Below are positions 1-9,428 of a stretch of 64,000 bases of DNA, piece after piece (positions within the stretch are counted from its first letter, which is position 1; each line of letters begins with the position of its first letter). Made by a program: the position numbers and the translations under genes. The DNA comes from Pseudoramibacter alactolyticus ATCC 23263. GTDB lineage: Bacteria; Bacillota; Clostridia; Eubacteriales; Eubacteriaceae. Location of the stretch: NCBI RefSeq assembly GCF_000185505.1, contig NZ_GL622359.1, positions 1,151,412 to 1,215,411 on the forward strand, given 5' to 3'. The notes beneath the pieces were generated by a model, which saw only the letters and a list, made by a program, of their open reading frames with translations, was not told the origin of the DNA and made no database searches.

Positions 1-680
1 TCGAGCCGCTTGGCCTGGGGCGCGTCTTCTCCGCCTAAAATGGTCTGCCCCGCTTTGAGATAGCTCTTCTTCGCATCGGGAAAATAACTTTTAAGCTGCT
101 GCATCGGAATCTTTTCGTTGGTCATCACCCCCATCAGGCAGGCGATTTTTTCCGGCAGATGATTGTCGGACGGCCACGAAAGCAACATCCCCACTTCAAA
201 CTTCGCAATGGAATCCGCGTCGAGCCCCAGCGATTCCATCGAAAAGCGCATTAACTCCGAATGACGGCAGCGTTCGTGATTTTGCTTCGCACATTTGATC
301 CCCGCCGCTTCGCAGATGTTGCAATTCCCGGGGCGCAGGGTCATCGCGTTGGAATAATCCTTCTCGATTTCGAGCAGGTCCCGCCAGCTTTCGGTGTTCA
401 TGCGCGCCTGCACCTCTTCGATATAGTTTTTCGTGCGCACCACCCCGGTAATGGTCTGCTTGTGCTCCTTGGGCACGGCGTATTCCCGCCCGACGACATA
501 AAGGTATTGGAATTGCTCGAGCAGCAGTTTCTCGTTAAAGCCAAACTCGGGGCAGGACCAGAATTTATTATATTTGGAACATCTCAGGCATTTCCCCCGG
601 GCTTTGCGCAGGGAAAAATAATTCTCAATGATATCGTCCATCAAGAGCGGACCTGATGAAAATTTATGGGTGTATTCCAT
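1..680 (-). CDS. DUF2284 predicted metal-binding protein (partial, C-terminus beyond left edge)
   Basis: An open frame runs from an ATG at 680 to the left edge (226 codons) with AGAGGTGAG just upstream of the start. The protein has scattered Cys motifs: CxxC near residues 33-36, a WSCPEFGF stretch typical of DUF2284, and a later Cys group CNICEAAGIKC followed by C-R-H. DUF2284 proteins are small predicted metal or iron-sulfur binding proteins of anaerobes; their role is unknown. The gene is transcribed away from the NifU-like gene, so 681-1056 is a divergent promoter region. The family call rests on the Cys pattern and the WSCP motif, not on a search. Confidence 0.75.
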   Translation of the reverse strand, partial: MEYTHKFSSGPLLMDDIIENYFSLRKARGKCLRCSKYNKFWSCPEFGFNEKLLLEQFQYLYVVGREYAVPKEHKQTITGVVRTKNYIEEVQARMNTESWRDLLEIEKDYSNAMTLRPGNCNICEAAGIKCAKQNHERCRHSELMRFSMESLGLDADSIAKFEVGMLLSWPSDNHLPEKIACLMGVMTNEKIPMQQLKSYFPDAKKSYLKAGQTILGGEDAPQAKRL

Positions 681-990
681 GGACTCACCTCTGGAATAGT
701 CGGCCGCAGCCGCATTCAGCGTTCTTTGATGACGGAGCGATTTTATCGCCCACTTTAACCAACTTATATTATAGTGAATTGTGCGCCCGGACTCAACACA
801 AGATTTTGTTCTTTAAGGGTAAGTTTTACGCGTGCTCCGTTCGCTTTTACAATTATAACTTTTCTTGACGCGGATCACATCCCCTTGCCGCATTTTTCCC
901 GATCCGAACGGGCCCGGACGCGCGTTTGGGAGAGCTCGCATTATACGCGTAAAAAATGCAAATTTTATCTGAATTTCGATCCGTTTCAGG

Positions 991-996
991 TATAAT
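991..996 (+). promoter_or_regulatory. Probable -10 box for the NifU-like/GGGtGRT pair
   Basis: TATAAT at 991-996 lies 60 bases upstream of the start at 1057. The best -35 is weak (CTGAAT at 969-974, spacer 16). The rest of 681-1056 is AT-rich and shows no gene. Confidence 0.45.
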
Positions 997-1056
997 AAAG
1001 ACGATGTTTTAACATCCATTGCACACTGCACTAAGAAGCTGAAAGGAGTCTTGTGA

Positions 1057-1749
1057 ATGGAATATTCTATTGAAGTCAAAAACATGTGTCCCGTCGCCAG
1101 CAACGGCAACCACGGACCCGCGCCCATCCCCGAAGAGGGCCAATGGGTTCGGGCGAAAGAAATTAAAGATATTGCTGGCCTGACCCACGGGATCGGCTGG
1201 TGCGCCCCCCAGCAGGGCTGCTGTAAATTAACGCTGAACGTGAAGGAAGGCGTGATTCAGGAGGCGCTGGTCGAAACCATCGGCTGCTCCGGCATGACGC
1301 ACTCCGCCGCGATGGCCTCCGAAATTCTGCCGGGCAAGACCATTCTGGAAGCCCTGAACACAGACCTCGTCTGCGACGCGATCAACACGGCGATGCGCGA
1401 ACTCTTCCTGCAGATCGTCTACGGCCGCACCCAGACCGCCTTCTCAGAAAACGGCATGCCCGTCGGCGCCGGCCTCGAAGACCTCGGCAAGGGGCTGCGC
1501 TCCCAGGTAGGCACGATGTACGGCACGCTTCCCAAGGGGCCCCGCTATCTCGAAATGGCCGAAGGCTATGTCACCCGTCTCGCGCTTAACGACCGCGACG
1601 AAATTGTCGGCTATGCCTACATCAATCTGGGCGTGATGATGGCGGCGATTAAAAAAGGCGTCGATGCCAACGAAGCCCTCAAGCAGGCTTCGGGCCAGTA
1701 TGGTCAGTTTGACAATGCTGCGAAAACCATCGACCCGCGGGAAGCGTAA
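1057..1749 (+). CDS. NifU-like iron-sulfur scaffold protein
   Basis: A 230-residue protein starting at an ATG with AAAGGAG upstream. Cysteines appear in the style of NifU/IscU N-domains: GWCAPQQGCCKL near residues 48-59, IGCSGMTHSAAMASEIL near 80-96, and a later VCDAIN. This family, usually annotated as an iron-sulfur cluster assembly scaffold, is regularly found directly upstream of the GGGtGRT protein, as here (11-base gap, shared promoter). The scaffold role is family knowledge; this branch has extra length beyond a normal 120-150 residue IscU, so its client may be specialised. Confidence 0.8.
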   Translation: MEYSIEVKNMCPVASNGNHGPAPIPEEGQWVRAKEIKDIAGLTHGIGWCAPQQGCCKLTLNVKEGVIQEALVETIGCSGMTHSAAMASEILPGKTILEALNTDLVCDAINTAMRELFLQIVYGRTQTAFSENGMPVGAGLEDLGKGLRSQVGTMYGTLPKGPRYLEMAEGYVTRLALNDRDEIVGYAYINLGVMMAAIKKGVDANEALKQASGQYGQFDNAAKTIDPREA

Positions 1750-1760
1750 GGAGGCACAAC

Positions 1761-2759
1761 ATGGCTTTATTTGAAAGTTACGAAAGAAGAATCGACAAAA
1801 TCAACCAAGTGCTCGCGGATAACGGCATTGCTTCCCTGGAGGATGCCAAGAAAATCTGCAACGATAAGGGCGTCGATGTCGCCGGCATTGTCCGCGGCAT
1901 CCAGACCATCTGTTTCGACAATGCCTGTTGGGCCTACACGATGGGCGCGGCGCTGGCCTTTAAACGCGGGGTGACCACCGCCGAGGAAGCCGCCGCCGTG
2001 ATCGGCGAAGGGCTGCAGGCCTTCACCATTCCCGGCTCCGTCGCCGAACAGCGCAGGGTCGGCCTGGGCCACGGCAATCTGGGCGCCATGCTTTTAAACG
2101 AAGACACCGAATGCTTCGCCTTCCTCGCCGGGCACGAGTCCTTCGCCGCAGCAGAAGGGGCCATCGGCATCGCTCGCTCGGCCAACAAAGTCCGTCAAAA
2201 ACCTCTGCGCGTCATCCTAAACGGCCTGGGCAAAGATGCAGCGCTCATCATCTCCCGCATCAACGGCTTTACCTATGTGAAGACAGACTACGATTACTTC
2301 ACCGGCGAGCTGCATGAAGTTGCCCGCACGGCCTATTCCGACGGGGAACGCGCCGCCGTCAACTGCTACGGTGCCAACGACGTGCGTGAAGGCGTCGCCA
2401 TCATGCACAAAGAGGGTGTGGATGTCTCCATCACCGGCAACTCCACCAACCCGACCCGCTTCCAGCACCCGGTGGCCGGCACTTATAAAAAGGAATGCCT
2501 CGAACAGGGCAAGCGATACTTCTCGGTCGCTTCCGGCGGCGGCACCGGCCGGACCCTCCATCCGGACAACATGGCCGCCGGCCCCGCGTCCTACGGCATG
2601 ACCGACACCATGGGCCGCATGCACTCCGACGCGCAGTTTGCCGGCTCGTCCTCCGTGCCGGCCCACGTCGAAATGATGGGCCTGATCGGCATGGGCAACA
2701 ACCCGATGGTCGGCGCCACCGTAGCCGTGGCGGTTGCCGTCGAAGAAGCGCAGAAATAA
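1761..2759 (+). CDS. GGGtGRT family protein
   Basis: A 332-residue protein with AAGGAGGCAC before the ATG. It contains the name-giving motif SGGGTGRTLHPDN near residues 257-269 and Gly/Ala-rich, Met-rich tail segments. The family is conserved in many anaerobic Firmicutes and other anaerobes and has no established function. It follows the NifU-like gene with an 11-base gap, so the two are almost certainly one operon. A role in an iron-sulfur process is inferred from this pairing only. Confidence 0.85.
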   Translation: MALFESYERRIDKINQVLADNGIASLEDAKKICNDKGVDVAGIVRGIQTICFDNACWAYTMGAALAFKRGVTTAEEAAAVIGEGLQAFTIPGSVAEQRRVGLGHGNLGAMLLNEDTECFAFLAGHESFAAAEGAIGIARSANKVRQKPLRVILNGLGKDAALIISRINGFTYVKTDYDYFTGELHEVARTAYSDGERAAVNCYGANDVREGVAIMHKEGVDVSITGNSTNPTRFQHPVAGTYKKECLEQGKRYFSVASGGGTGRTLHPDNMAAGPASYGMTDTMGRMHSDAQFAGSSSVPAHVEMMGLIGMGNNPMVGATVAVAVAVEEAQK

Positions 2760-2772
2760 ATCAAAGTTCTCG

Positions 2773-2829
2773 GCCGGAATCTCTGATTCCGGCTTTCTTA
2801 ACGGCGCCGTTTTCGGCGTCTTTTTTGTT
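2773..2829 (+). terminator. Tandem intrinsic terminators after the GGGtGRT gene
   Basis: A perfect 9-bp hairpin GCCGGAATC-TCT-GATTCCGGC (2773-2793) is followed by a second hairpin CGCCG-TTTT-CGGCG (2805-2818) and a T-rich run from 2821. Confidence 0.85.
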
Positions 2830-2923
2830 TTTCTTTTCCTCCCAATAAAAAACGCCCTTTGGGAGCAACAAGCTTTTTATTACTTTGCCTGTCATCCCCC
2901 GAAGGGAGCTTTTCATATTTTCT

Positions 2924-3664
2924 TCATATGTCGAATCGCTCATCCTGTCCGTTTGAGCGGACGCAACACCCTAAAAAAATACAGGCAGACAACAAGACTA
3001 AACAGCCTGCCTGATTGACCGTCACCCACGGGCGATGGGCATAGCCTCTCAGATAATCCAACAGAAATTTTAATACCGCGTATGCGCCGACCGTTAACGT
3101 CGGAGCGGGCGCCTTACTGTGAGCCATTCGCCGATCCAAAACCATAAACAATGCCAGAAAAGAGAGTGCCTCAACTGCCTGTATCGGAAACAGCCAATCT
3201 GTCACCGGCTTCCCTGCGTCCATATAGCGGATTTTCCCCGGTCCGCCATACGCGATGCCGCGGCAGCATCCGGCGAACAGACACCCAAATTTCGACAGGC
3301 CATATAACAGACCGAGGGATACCGCATACAGCTCGAAGGACTGGTCCCGTTTTTCAGGAACGATCATCGTAAAAATAACAGTTCCCAACAGCATGCCCAT
3401 CGCCCCGCCAAGTCCGGTAAAACCGGCTTCTGAAAAAGAGAGCGCCTTTCCTTCCGCCGTCGCCTCCAGGAAGGCGAACAATTTTCCCCCATATAAAACA
3501 CAGCCAAGATTCAGCAAAAGCGAATAGCCGGTTTGCCTCCGGACCATCCCCAAACGGCCGGCTTTGAAGAAAACATATGCGCCCCAGAAACAAAAGGCCG
3601 TCAACAGGCAAATCGCGTAGGGAGCCACAAACCAGTGCCGGATCTGAATACTCACAGCCGCCAC
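2924..3664 (-). CDS. Prolipoprotein diacylglyceryl transferase (Lgt)-like membrane protein
   Basis: A 246-residue hydrophobic protein with about seven membrane segments. The stretch LSKFGCLFAGCCRGIAYGGP near residues 127-146 matches the Lgt-family loop that in clostridial members reads GRxGCFxxGCCYG. The C-terminal part has LLDYLRGY, like the Lgt end. Lgt moves diacylglycerol to lipoprotein Cys residues, but the pattern here is divergent and the protein may be an Lgt paralogue with another substrate. The start is GTG at 3664; a second GTG nine bases downstream has a better-spaced GGGTGG. It follows the upstream small membrane protein by 3 bases, so the two are co-translated. Confidence 0.7.
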   Translation of the reverse strand: MAAVSIQIRHWFVAPYAICLLTAFCFWGAYVFFKAGRLGMVRRQTGYSLLLNLGCVLYGGKLFAFLEATAEGKALSFSEAGFTGLGGAMGMLLGTVIFTMIVPEKRDQSFELYAVSLGLLYGLSKFGCLFAGCCRGIAYGGPGKIRYMDAGKPVTDWLFPIQAVEALSFLALFMVLDRRMAHSKAPAPTLTVGAYAVLKFLLDYLRGYAHRPWVTVNQAGCLVLLSACIFLGCCVRSNGQDERFDI

Positions 3665-3667
3665 CCT

Positions 3668-4039
3668 TTATCCCATCTGCGAGAACATTTTTAAAGCGCC
3701 GCCACAGGAGACGATCGTAACGGCCAAAGTCAGCAGCGCCATGGCATACAAAATCACCATCAGCCACATCAGAACTTTGCCGAAGAGATTGGCCGGATAG
3801 CGCACCCGGACATAAATGATCACCGCAAGACCGGTTATCCCCGCCAATGTGCTTGCCGCATCCAGGCGTGACACAAGCTGCGTATAGAATAAATCAGAAG
3901 CAGACCAAAACAATCTGGGAAGACGCTGCAGCATCACCGCAAAAACATCCAGCAAAACAGCCCCCACACACAGGTGGTTTGCCCGTTTGTCCTCGGCTGT
4001 GTCGTGACGGTTTTTTTGTTCGTTTTGATTCATTGCCAT
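3668..4039 (-). CDS. Small membrane protein of unknown function
   Basis: The start is set at the ATG at 4039, which has CAAGGAG upstream, rather than at earlier in-frame codons. The 123-residue product has a charged N-terminus (MAMNQNEQKNRHDTAED) and about three hydrophobic segments (near residues 25-45, 62-80 and 92-115). No family is recognised. It lies immediately upstream of the Lgt-like gene and shares its promoter, so it may assist that membrane enzyme. Confidence 0.6.
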   Translation of the reverse strand: MAMNQNEQKNRHDTAEDKRANHLCVGAVLLDVFAVMLQRLPRLFWSASDLFYTQLVSRLDAASTLAGITGLAVIIYVRVRYPANLFGKVLMWLMVILYAMALLTLAVTIVSCGGALKMFSQMG

Positions 4040-4235
4040 TATGGTTTTTTCTCCTTGCAATCCACCGCTGTGATCAACTCGCCCGCCTTCGGGCAAACAA
4101 AAAAATCATTTTTCATCGATTCAGCGCCATCTCCGCGAAGGGCCCACTTCAAAAAGCAAGGAACAAAAGGCATTCAAGCCCCCCTTCTCTTTCGCACGTC
4201 AGCTTTCCTACGGCCGGCTGGATTCTGTTTTTGTC

Positions 4236-4264
4236 AGTATACCATTATTCAAAAATCTTAACAA
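4236..4264 (-). promoter_or_regulatory. Promoter of the small membrane protein/Lgt-like operon
   Basis: On the minus strand TTGTTA (4264-4259), a 17-base spacer and TATACT (4241-4236). The transcript would have a leader of about 190 bases before the ATG at 4039; no known riboswitch is recognised in it. Confidence 0.55.
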
Positions 4265-4401
4265 CTGATTTTTATCTCCCGGCACCCTCTGCATCGCCGC
4301 GGCGTTTTGCAGGGCTTCTTTTTAAAACCGAGGCGCCATCCCCGTCGGCTTCAGCACGCCCGCGTATCGGCCCCGGCGCCGGGGCCTTAAACCCGGCCAT
4401 T

Positions 4402-4438
4402 AAAAGCGCCCGAAGGGATGATCCCTTCGGGCGCTTTT
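4402..4438. terminator. Bidirectional intrinsic terminator
   Basis: An almost perfect palindrome: AAAAGCGCCCGAAGGGAT and its complement, 18 bp, with A-run on the left and T-run on the right. It serves the minus-strand radical SAM gene ending at 4504. The remaining gene-free sequence from 4040 to 4503 holds this hairpin, the promoter at 4236-4264 and a GGCCCCGGCGCCGGGGCC palindrome near 4368-4386. Confidence 0.8.
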
Positions 4439-4503
4439 GCCGTCGGCCGCCGACTCCGAAGCATTGACAAAAATCCGACCCGCGACCTGCTTTTATCCAC
4501 CGC

Positions 4504-5871
4504 TCAACATGCCGGATGAAAATGCCTTAGCCGGTAATATACGCTTGACTTAGCCACCTTTGACGCTGCGTGCGCGCCGAAGGCCCCGAGCCTGGCCAGC
4601 ACCGCCAGGCCGAACCGGCGAAAGCTATACGCATTCCCGAAAAGTTTTCCGATTTCCCCGCAAGACTTGAAATCATAAAACATCTTCGAAACCTGATAAA
4701 AAGCTTCCTGCAATGCCCACGGCGTCTCGTGCTTCGGCAAAAAAGTCACATTCATCATGTCGTAATCGCTCCAGCTTTGACTGATCAGCCGTCCTTCCCG
4801 CCGAAACTGCTCATAAACCGGCGTCCCCGGATAGGGCGTCAGAATCGCGGGCTGAAGCTGATAAGCCCGTATATCCTTTGCAAATTGCACCCCGGCCTGC
4901 ATATCCGCCAGCGTATCCTCGTCAAGCCCCAGGACGAGACTGACGATCAGGCGGATCCGGTGTCTTGCGCAGGCCGCTGCTGCCCTTCGGATATTTTCAA
5001 TGCTCTGCCCCTTGTGAATCCGGTCCAGCGCCTTTTGATTCAGCGATTCGATGCCGATCAGCACCCGTGTCAAATGCGCGTCGTGCAGCAGCGTCAAAAG
5101 TTCTTCATCCTCCGCCAGGTCGGTCCGCCCGAAAAAGAAACTTTCCCGGAAAGTGAGCCCTTCCCGGATCATGCGCCGGCAGATTTCCTTAGCCCGCTCC
5201 TTATCCGCCGTGAAATTATCGTCCTCAAAGTTCATATAGCGAAATCCCATTCGTTTGTACATGCGGATCTCCGCCATCACATTATCGATGCTCCGCCTGC
5301 GGTAAGGAGCGAACATGCGCGACGTCGTGCAGAACGTGCATCGAAAAGGACAGCCGCGGCTCGAAATCACATTGGCCGCTTCACAGGGTGTCCTCAAAAT
5401 GCTGTAATCCGGAAAGGGCACCGCGTCCAGATCTTCAATCGGAATGCCCTGCACCAACCGCTCGGTCCGGCGCCCTTCCACCACATCCAATATGACCTTT
5501 TCGCCTTCGCCGACAATCACCTGATCCGCATGCTGCAAAGCTTCTTCCGGAAGCGCCGTCGGATGCATGCCGCCCAGGATTACCCTCGCCCGCGTCCTCC
5601 GGTGAATTTGATCGGCAAGCGCATATCCGCGGGGGGCGGTGGATGTCATCAGAGAAAAGCAGAAAACGTCCGTATCCTTCAGCAGCCGTCTGAACGGAAC
5701 CCGCCCGTTTAATTCTTCATACACCGCCACATTGTGTCCCGCGTGCTTCAAAATGCCGCCCAGAATCAACGGCCCGGTGATGGCATTGCTCTGCCCGTAA
5801 ATCTTTCCGCCCCACCGATAAGCCGGCATTCTTCGCAAGGCCGTCGTCGGAGTAATAAATACAATTTTCAT
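4504..5871 (-). CDS. B12-binding-type radical SAM protein
   Basis: A 455-residue protein starting at the ATG at 5871, preceded by GGGGGAT. The N-terminal third looks like a cobalamin-binding Rossmann domain, including ILGGMHPTALPEE near residues 98-110. The radical SAM motif CxxxCxxC is at C174, C178 and C181 (SSRGCPFRCTFC). The later MNFEDDNFT and VLIGIESL segments fit Elp3/MiaB-type barrels. Members of this broad family methylate or rearrange unactivated carbon atoms using SAM and, often, B12. No substrate can be told. It is divergent from a TetR regulator at 6005, which probably controls it. Confidence 0.85.
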   Translation of the reverse strand: MKIVFITPTTALRRMPAYRWGGKIYGQSNAITGPLILGGILKHAGHNVAVYEELNGRVPFRRLLKDTDVFCFSLMTSTAPRGYALADQIHRRTRARVILGGMHPTALPEEALQHADQVIVGEGEKVILDVVEGRRTERLVQGIPIEDLDAVPFPDYSILRTPCEAANVISSRGCPFRCTFCTTSRMFAPYRRRSIDNVMAEIRMYKRMGFRYMNFEDDNFTADKERAKEICRRMIREGLTFRESFFFGRTDLAEDEELLTLLHDAHLTRVLIGIESLNQKALDRIHKGQSIENIRRAAAACARHRIRLIVSLVLGLDEDTLADMQAGVQFAKDIRAYQLQPAILTPYPGTPVYEQFRREGRLISQSWSDYDMMNVTFLPKHETPWALQEAFYQVSKMFYDFKSCGEIGKLFGNAYSFRRFGLAVLARLGAFGAHAASKVAKSSVYYRLRHFHPAC

Positions 5872-5920
5872 TTTTATCCCCCCACAGGAACTGTTTTGCG
5901 CATACACTTGTATTAATTAC

Positions 5921-5948
5921 ATTATAGCTGTATAATTTTTTAAAACAA
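5921..5948 (-). promoter_or_regulatory. Promoter of the radical SAM gene, in the TetR intergenic region
   Basis: Minus-strand TTGTTT (5948-5943), 16-base spacer, TATAAT (5926-5921). The adjoining sequence has short inverted repeats such as AACAGTATTGTT near 5951-5962 that could be a TetR operator. Confidence 0.5.
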
Positions 5949-6004
5949 GGAACAGTATTGTTGCCAATGTATCGTTATGATGACAGAAAGGAAGATTTTG
6001 TACG

Positions 6005-6586
6005 ATGGACCGCAGAATTTTAAAGACCAAAAAATGTCTGAAAGACGCTTTGCACACGCTGCTGGCACAAAAGCCACTTGAAAAGATTACCGTAACCGAA
6101 ATTTGCGATGCGGCCAATACCGGCCGGCTGACCTTTTACAAACACTATACCGATAAAACCAATCTTTTGGAGGACTGCTTTCACGACATGCAAGCGGAAA
6201 CCAAGCGGCGTTACGACGTTCTTCAAAAAAATAACGCGGGCAAATCGTTTCATCAAAGCTTTCTCAATTTGATGGATGCCATCATGGACGTGGCCAGCCG
6301 GGACGCCTCCACGATCGGCAAATTGTTTGCCAACGCCAATACTTTGCATATGTATTATCAATTTGTGATGGACAATCTCGAGCACTTTGAAATGAGCAGC
6401 GGCCAAAAAATCCATACCAAATACGATATGAAGGCGCTGAATTCCTTTTTAATCATGGGGCTCTGGGGATTTGTTTATGCAAACGGTCCTGATTTTGACG
6501 AAAAAACCACGCGGCGCAAAGCCCGAATGCTAATTGGCGATCTGATTAAAAGCGATCTTTTCAAATCGCCTCCCCGCCTCCGCTGA
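6005..6586 (+). CDS. TetR/AcrR family transcriptional regulator
   Basis: A 193-residue protein with a classical N-terminal TetR helix-turn-helix: KITVTEICDAANTGRLTFYKHY near residues 27-48. The C-terminal ligand domain is variable, as usual. It is divergent from the radical SAM gene, and TetR proteins usually repress such neighbours. The ligand is unknown. Confidence 0.88.
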   Translation: MDRRILKTKKCLKDALHTLLAQKPLEKITVTEICDAANTGRLTFYKHYTDKTNLLEDCFHDMQAETKRRYDVLQKNNAGKSFHQSFLNLMDAIMDVASRDASTIGKLFANANTLHMYYQFVMDNLEHFEMSSGQKIHTKYDMKALNSFLIMGLWGFVYANGPDFDEKTTRRKARMLIGDLIKSDLFKSPPRLR

Positions 6587-6595
6587 TCAACCCGA

Positions 6596-6620
6596 CCGCG
6601 CGTCAAACGCGTGGTTTTTT
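6596..6620 (+). terminator. Terminator of the TetR gene
   Basis: CCGCGCGT-CAA-ACGCGTGG (6596-6614, one G-U pair) followed by six T. Confidence 0.8.
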
Positions 6621-6631
6621 CTTTATGCAGC

Positions 6632-6656
6632 AAAAAAGACCACCCATCGGGCGGCC
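6632..6656 (-). terminator. Terminator of the metY-cysK operon
   Basis: On the minus strand GGCCGCCC-GAT-GGGTGGTC (with G-U pairs) followed by six T (6637-6632). Confidence 0.7.
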
Positions 6657-6689
6657 TTTGAGCCTTGGAATATGAATCGACTTTGAATC

Positions 6690-7610
<921 letters not shown>

Positions 7611-7660
7611 GATTTTCCTCCTGAATTTAAATCGTTCGTTTAATCGGATCGGCCTGACCG

Positions 7661-8941
7661 TCAGCGAACGGCGGCAAAGGCCGTGTCGAGAGCCTCGAGC
7701 AGGTCGTTGCTGTTTTCGATGCCGATGGACAGCCGGACGGTGTTCGGATGGATGCCCTGATCTTCGAGCTCCGCATCGGTGAGCTGGGAGTGGGTGGTGG
7801 ATGCAGGATGGATCACCAGGGATTTCACGTCGGCCACGTTGGCCAGCAGCGAGAAAATCGGCAGATTGTCGATGAATTTCTGCGCCGTCGCCGCATCCCC
7901 CTTGATGTCAAAGGTAAAGATGGAATCGCCGCCGTTCGGGAAATATTTATCATAATATTCGTGGCCCGGTTCGCCTTCGATCGACGGATGGTGCACCGCC
8001 GCCACCTGGGGATGCCTGTCGAGGTAGTCCACGATTTTCAGGGCATTTTCGACGTGGCGCTCCACGCGAATCGACAGGGTTTCGAGCCCTTGCAGGAAGA
8101 GAAAAGCGTGGAAGGGCGACAGAGTCGCCCCCTCATCCCGGAGCAAAATCGCGCGGATATAGGTCACAAAAGCCGCCGGCGCGGTGGCCTGGGCAAAGCT
8201 GATGCCGTGGTAGGACGGATTGGGATCGGAAATCCAGGGATATCTGCCGGACGCCGCCCAGTCGAACTTGCCGCCCTCGACAACGACGCCGCCAATGGCC
8301 GTGCCATGGCCGCCGATGAACTTGGTCGCCGAGTGAACAACAATATCCGCCCCCCATTCAAAGGGCCGAACCAGATACGGGGTGGCAAAGGTATTGTCCA
8401 CCACCAGCGGCAGGCCGTGCCGGTGGGCCAGCTTTGCCCAGGCCTCAATATCCACGACGTTGCCGTTGGGATTGCCCAGGCTTTCGACGAACAGCGCTTT
8501 GGTGCTACCGTCAATAGCCGCCGCCACCGCGTCGAGATCATAAGGATCAAGCCATTTTCCGGTGATGCCGTAGTGCGGCAGGGTGTGGGCAAGCAAATTG
8601 TAGGTGCCGCCGTAAATGGTTTTGGCGGCGACGATGTTCTCGCCCTGCTGAGCCAGCGCCTGAAGGGTGTAGGTGATGGCCGCGGCGCCGGATGCGGTGG
8701 CAATGGCGCCGGTGCCGCCTTCCAGGGCCGCGATGCGTTTTTCAAAGACATCTTGGGTGGAGTTGGTGAGCCGGCCGTAAATATTGCCGGCATCCTTCAG
8801 ACCGAAGCGATCCGCCGCGTGCTGTGAATCGCGGAAAACATAAGAGGTGGTGGCGTAAATCGGTACCGCGCGGGCGTCCGATGCCGGATCGGCCTGCTCC
8901 TGTCCGACGTGTAACTGCAAAGTTTCAAAACGATAAGGCAT
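7661..8941 (-). CDS. metY: O-acetylhomoserine sulfhydrylase
   Basis: A 426-residue Cys/Met-metabolism PLP enzyme. The length, about 30 residues more than cystathionine synthases, and the start [12 protein letters not shown] are typical of O-acetylhomoserine aminocarboxypropyltransferase. The PLP lysine is K207 in [13 protein letters not shown]. It makes homocysteine from O-acetylhomoserine and sulfide. It is the first gene of the metY-cysK operon and lies downstream of a leader ORF and terminator that look like an attenuator, so it is probably shut off when sulfur amino acids are plentiful. Confidence 0.94.
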   Translation of the reverse strand: MPYRFETLQLHVGQEQADPASDARAVPIYATTSYVFRDSQHAADRFGLKDAGNIYGRLTNSTQDVFEKRIAALEGGTGAIATASGAAAITYTLQALAQQGENIVAAKTIYGGTYNLLAHTLPHYGITGKWLDPYDLDAVAAAIDGSTKALFVESLGNPNGNVVDIEAWAKLAHRHGLPLVVDNTFATPYLVRPFEWGADIVVHSATKFIGGHGTAIGGVVVEGGKFDWAASGRYPWISDPNPSYHGISFAQATAPAAFVTYIRAILLRDEGATLSPFHAFLFLQGLETLSIRVERHVENALKIVDYLDRHPQVAAVHHPSIEGEPGHEYYDKYFPNGGDSIFTFDIKGDAATAQKFIDNLPIFSLLANVADVKSLVIHPASTTHSQLTDAELEDQGIHPNTVRLSIGIENSNDLLEALDTAFAAVR

Positions 8942-9035
8942 TTGATTGCTCTCTTTCTTAGTGGCTTCATTGCGAAACGCTGTAACTTCGCGCTTCGCTG
9001 ATTTCTGATTTTAATGGGGATGATCGCTGCTGCTT

Positions 9036-9080
9036 AAAAAGAGCTGTCAGGAGCGGCGACATCGCCGCCCCTGCCCGCTC
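9036..9080 (-). terminator. Intrinsic terminator/attenuator in the metY leader
   Basis: On the minus strand GAGC-GGG-CAGG then a GGCGGCGA/TCGCCGCT stem, then CCTG-ACA-GCTC and TTTTT. The long hairpin has one 3x3 internal loop and the T-run follows directly. It overlaps the last 11 codons and the stop of the leader ORF, so ribosome position would decide whether it forms. Confidence 0.75.
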
Positions 9081-9133
9081 ATGGTGATCGAACACATTCG
9101 GCCGCTGTAAATATTTTTCAAGTCACGTTCCAT
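9047..9133 (-). CDS. 28-residue leader peptide upstream of metY-cysK
   Basis: A short ORF: ATG at 9133, TGA at 9049-9047, with a strong GGAGG six bases before the start. The peptide begins MERDLKNIYSGRMCSI and ends SGQGRRCRRS. It has two Cys and three Met in 28 residues, and its C-terminal codons, including the second TGT and the stop, sit in the stem of an intrinsic terminator. This is the layout of a transcription-attenuation leader. What it senses (Cys, Met or a tRNA charge) is inference from the sulfur genes downstream. It is too short to be found by ordinary gene callers. Confidence 0.7.
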   Translation of the reverse strand: MERDLKNIYSGRMCSITMSGQGRRCRRS

Positions 9134-9186
9134 CCGAAACCTCCAAACGTTTATTACCTATCAAACTGATATTTGATGTTGCATTT

Positions 9187-9215
9187 ATGTTAAACCTATC
9201 TCTCTGCTATGTCAA
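9187..9215 (-). promoter_or_regulatory. Promoter of the metY-cysK operon
   Basis: Minus-strand TTGACA (9215-9210), exactly 17 bases, TAACAT (9192-9187). The leader RNA is about 240 bases. The sequence from 9216 to 9392 shows no gene. Confidence 0.85.
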
Positions 9216-9392
9216 GTATAAATTTGATTTTTTGAAAATTTTTTGAATGGCATCTGCGTCCATAAAAAATTCCTCCCGTGTCGACACTTTCTTTTGATAT
9301 TAACGCAAGCGATGCCCATTCGCCATCTTCACGCCGCCCGAACCTGCCGGCTGCATCGGGCACCGCCTCACCTTTTCGCCATTTAACCCATC

Positions 9393-9422
9393 AAAAAAGC
9401 ACGGGACTTTTCCCGTGCTTTT
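9393..9422 (-). terminator. Terminator of the FMN-reductase-like gene
   Basis: AAAAGCACGGGA-CTTT-TCCCGTGCTTTT, a 12-bp palindromic hairpin flanked by A and T runs; it can act in both directions. Confidence 0.8.
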
Positions 9423-9428
9423 GCGCGA

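Noticed and set aside
4570-5712. Plus-strand ORF of 380 codons
   Set aside because: Exact shadow of the radical SAM gene, which has the CxxxCxxC motif on the other strand.
8942-9190. SAM riboswitch or T-box before metY
   Set aside because: No GGGTGGTACCGC, no S-box core; the leader is explained by a short ORF plus terminator.
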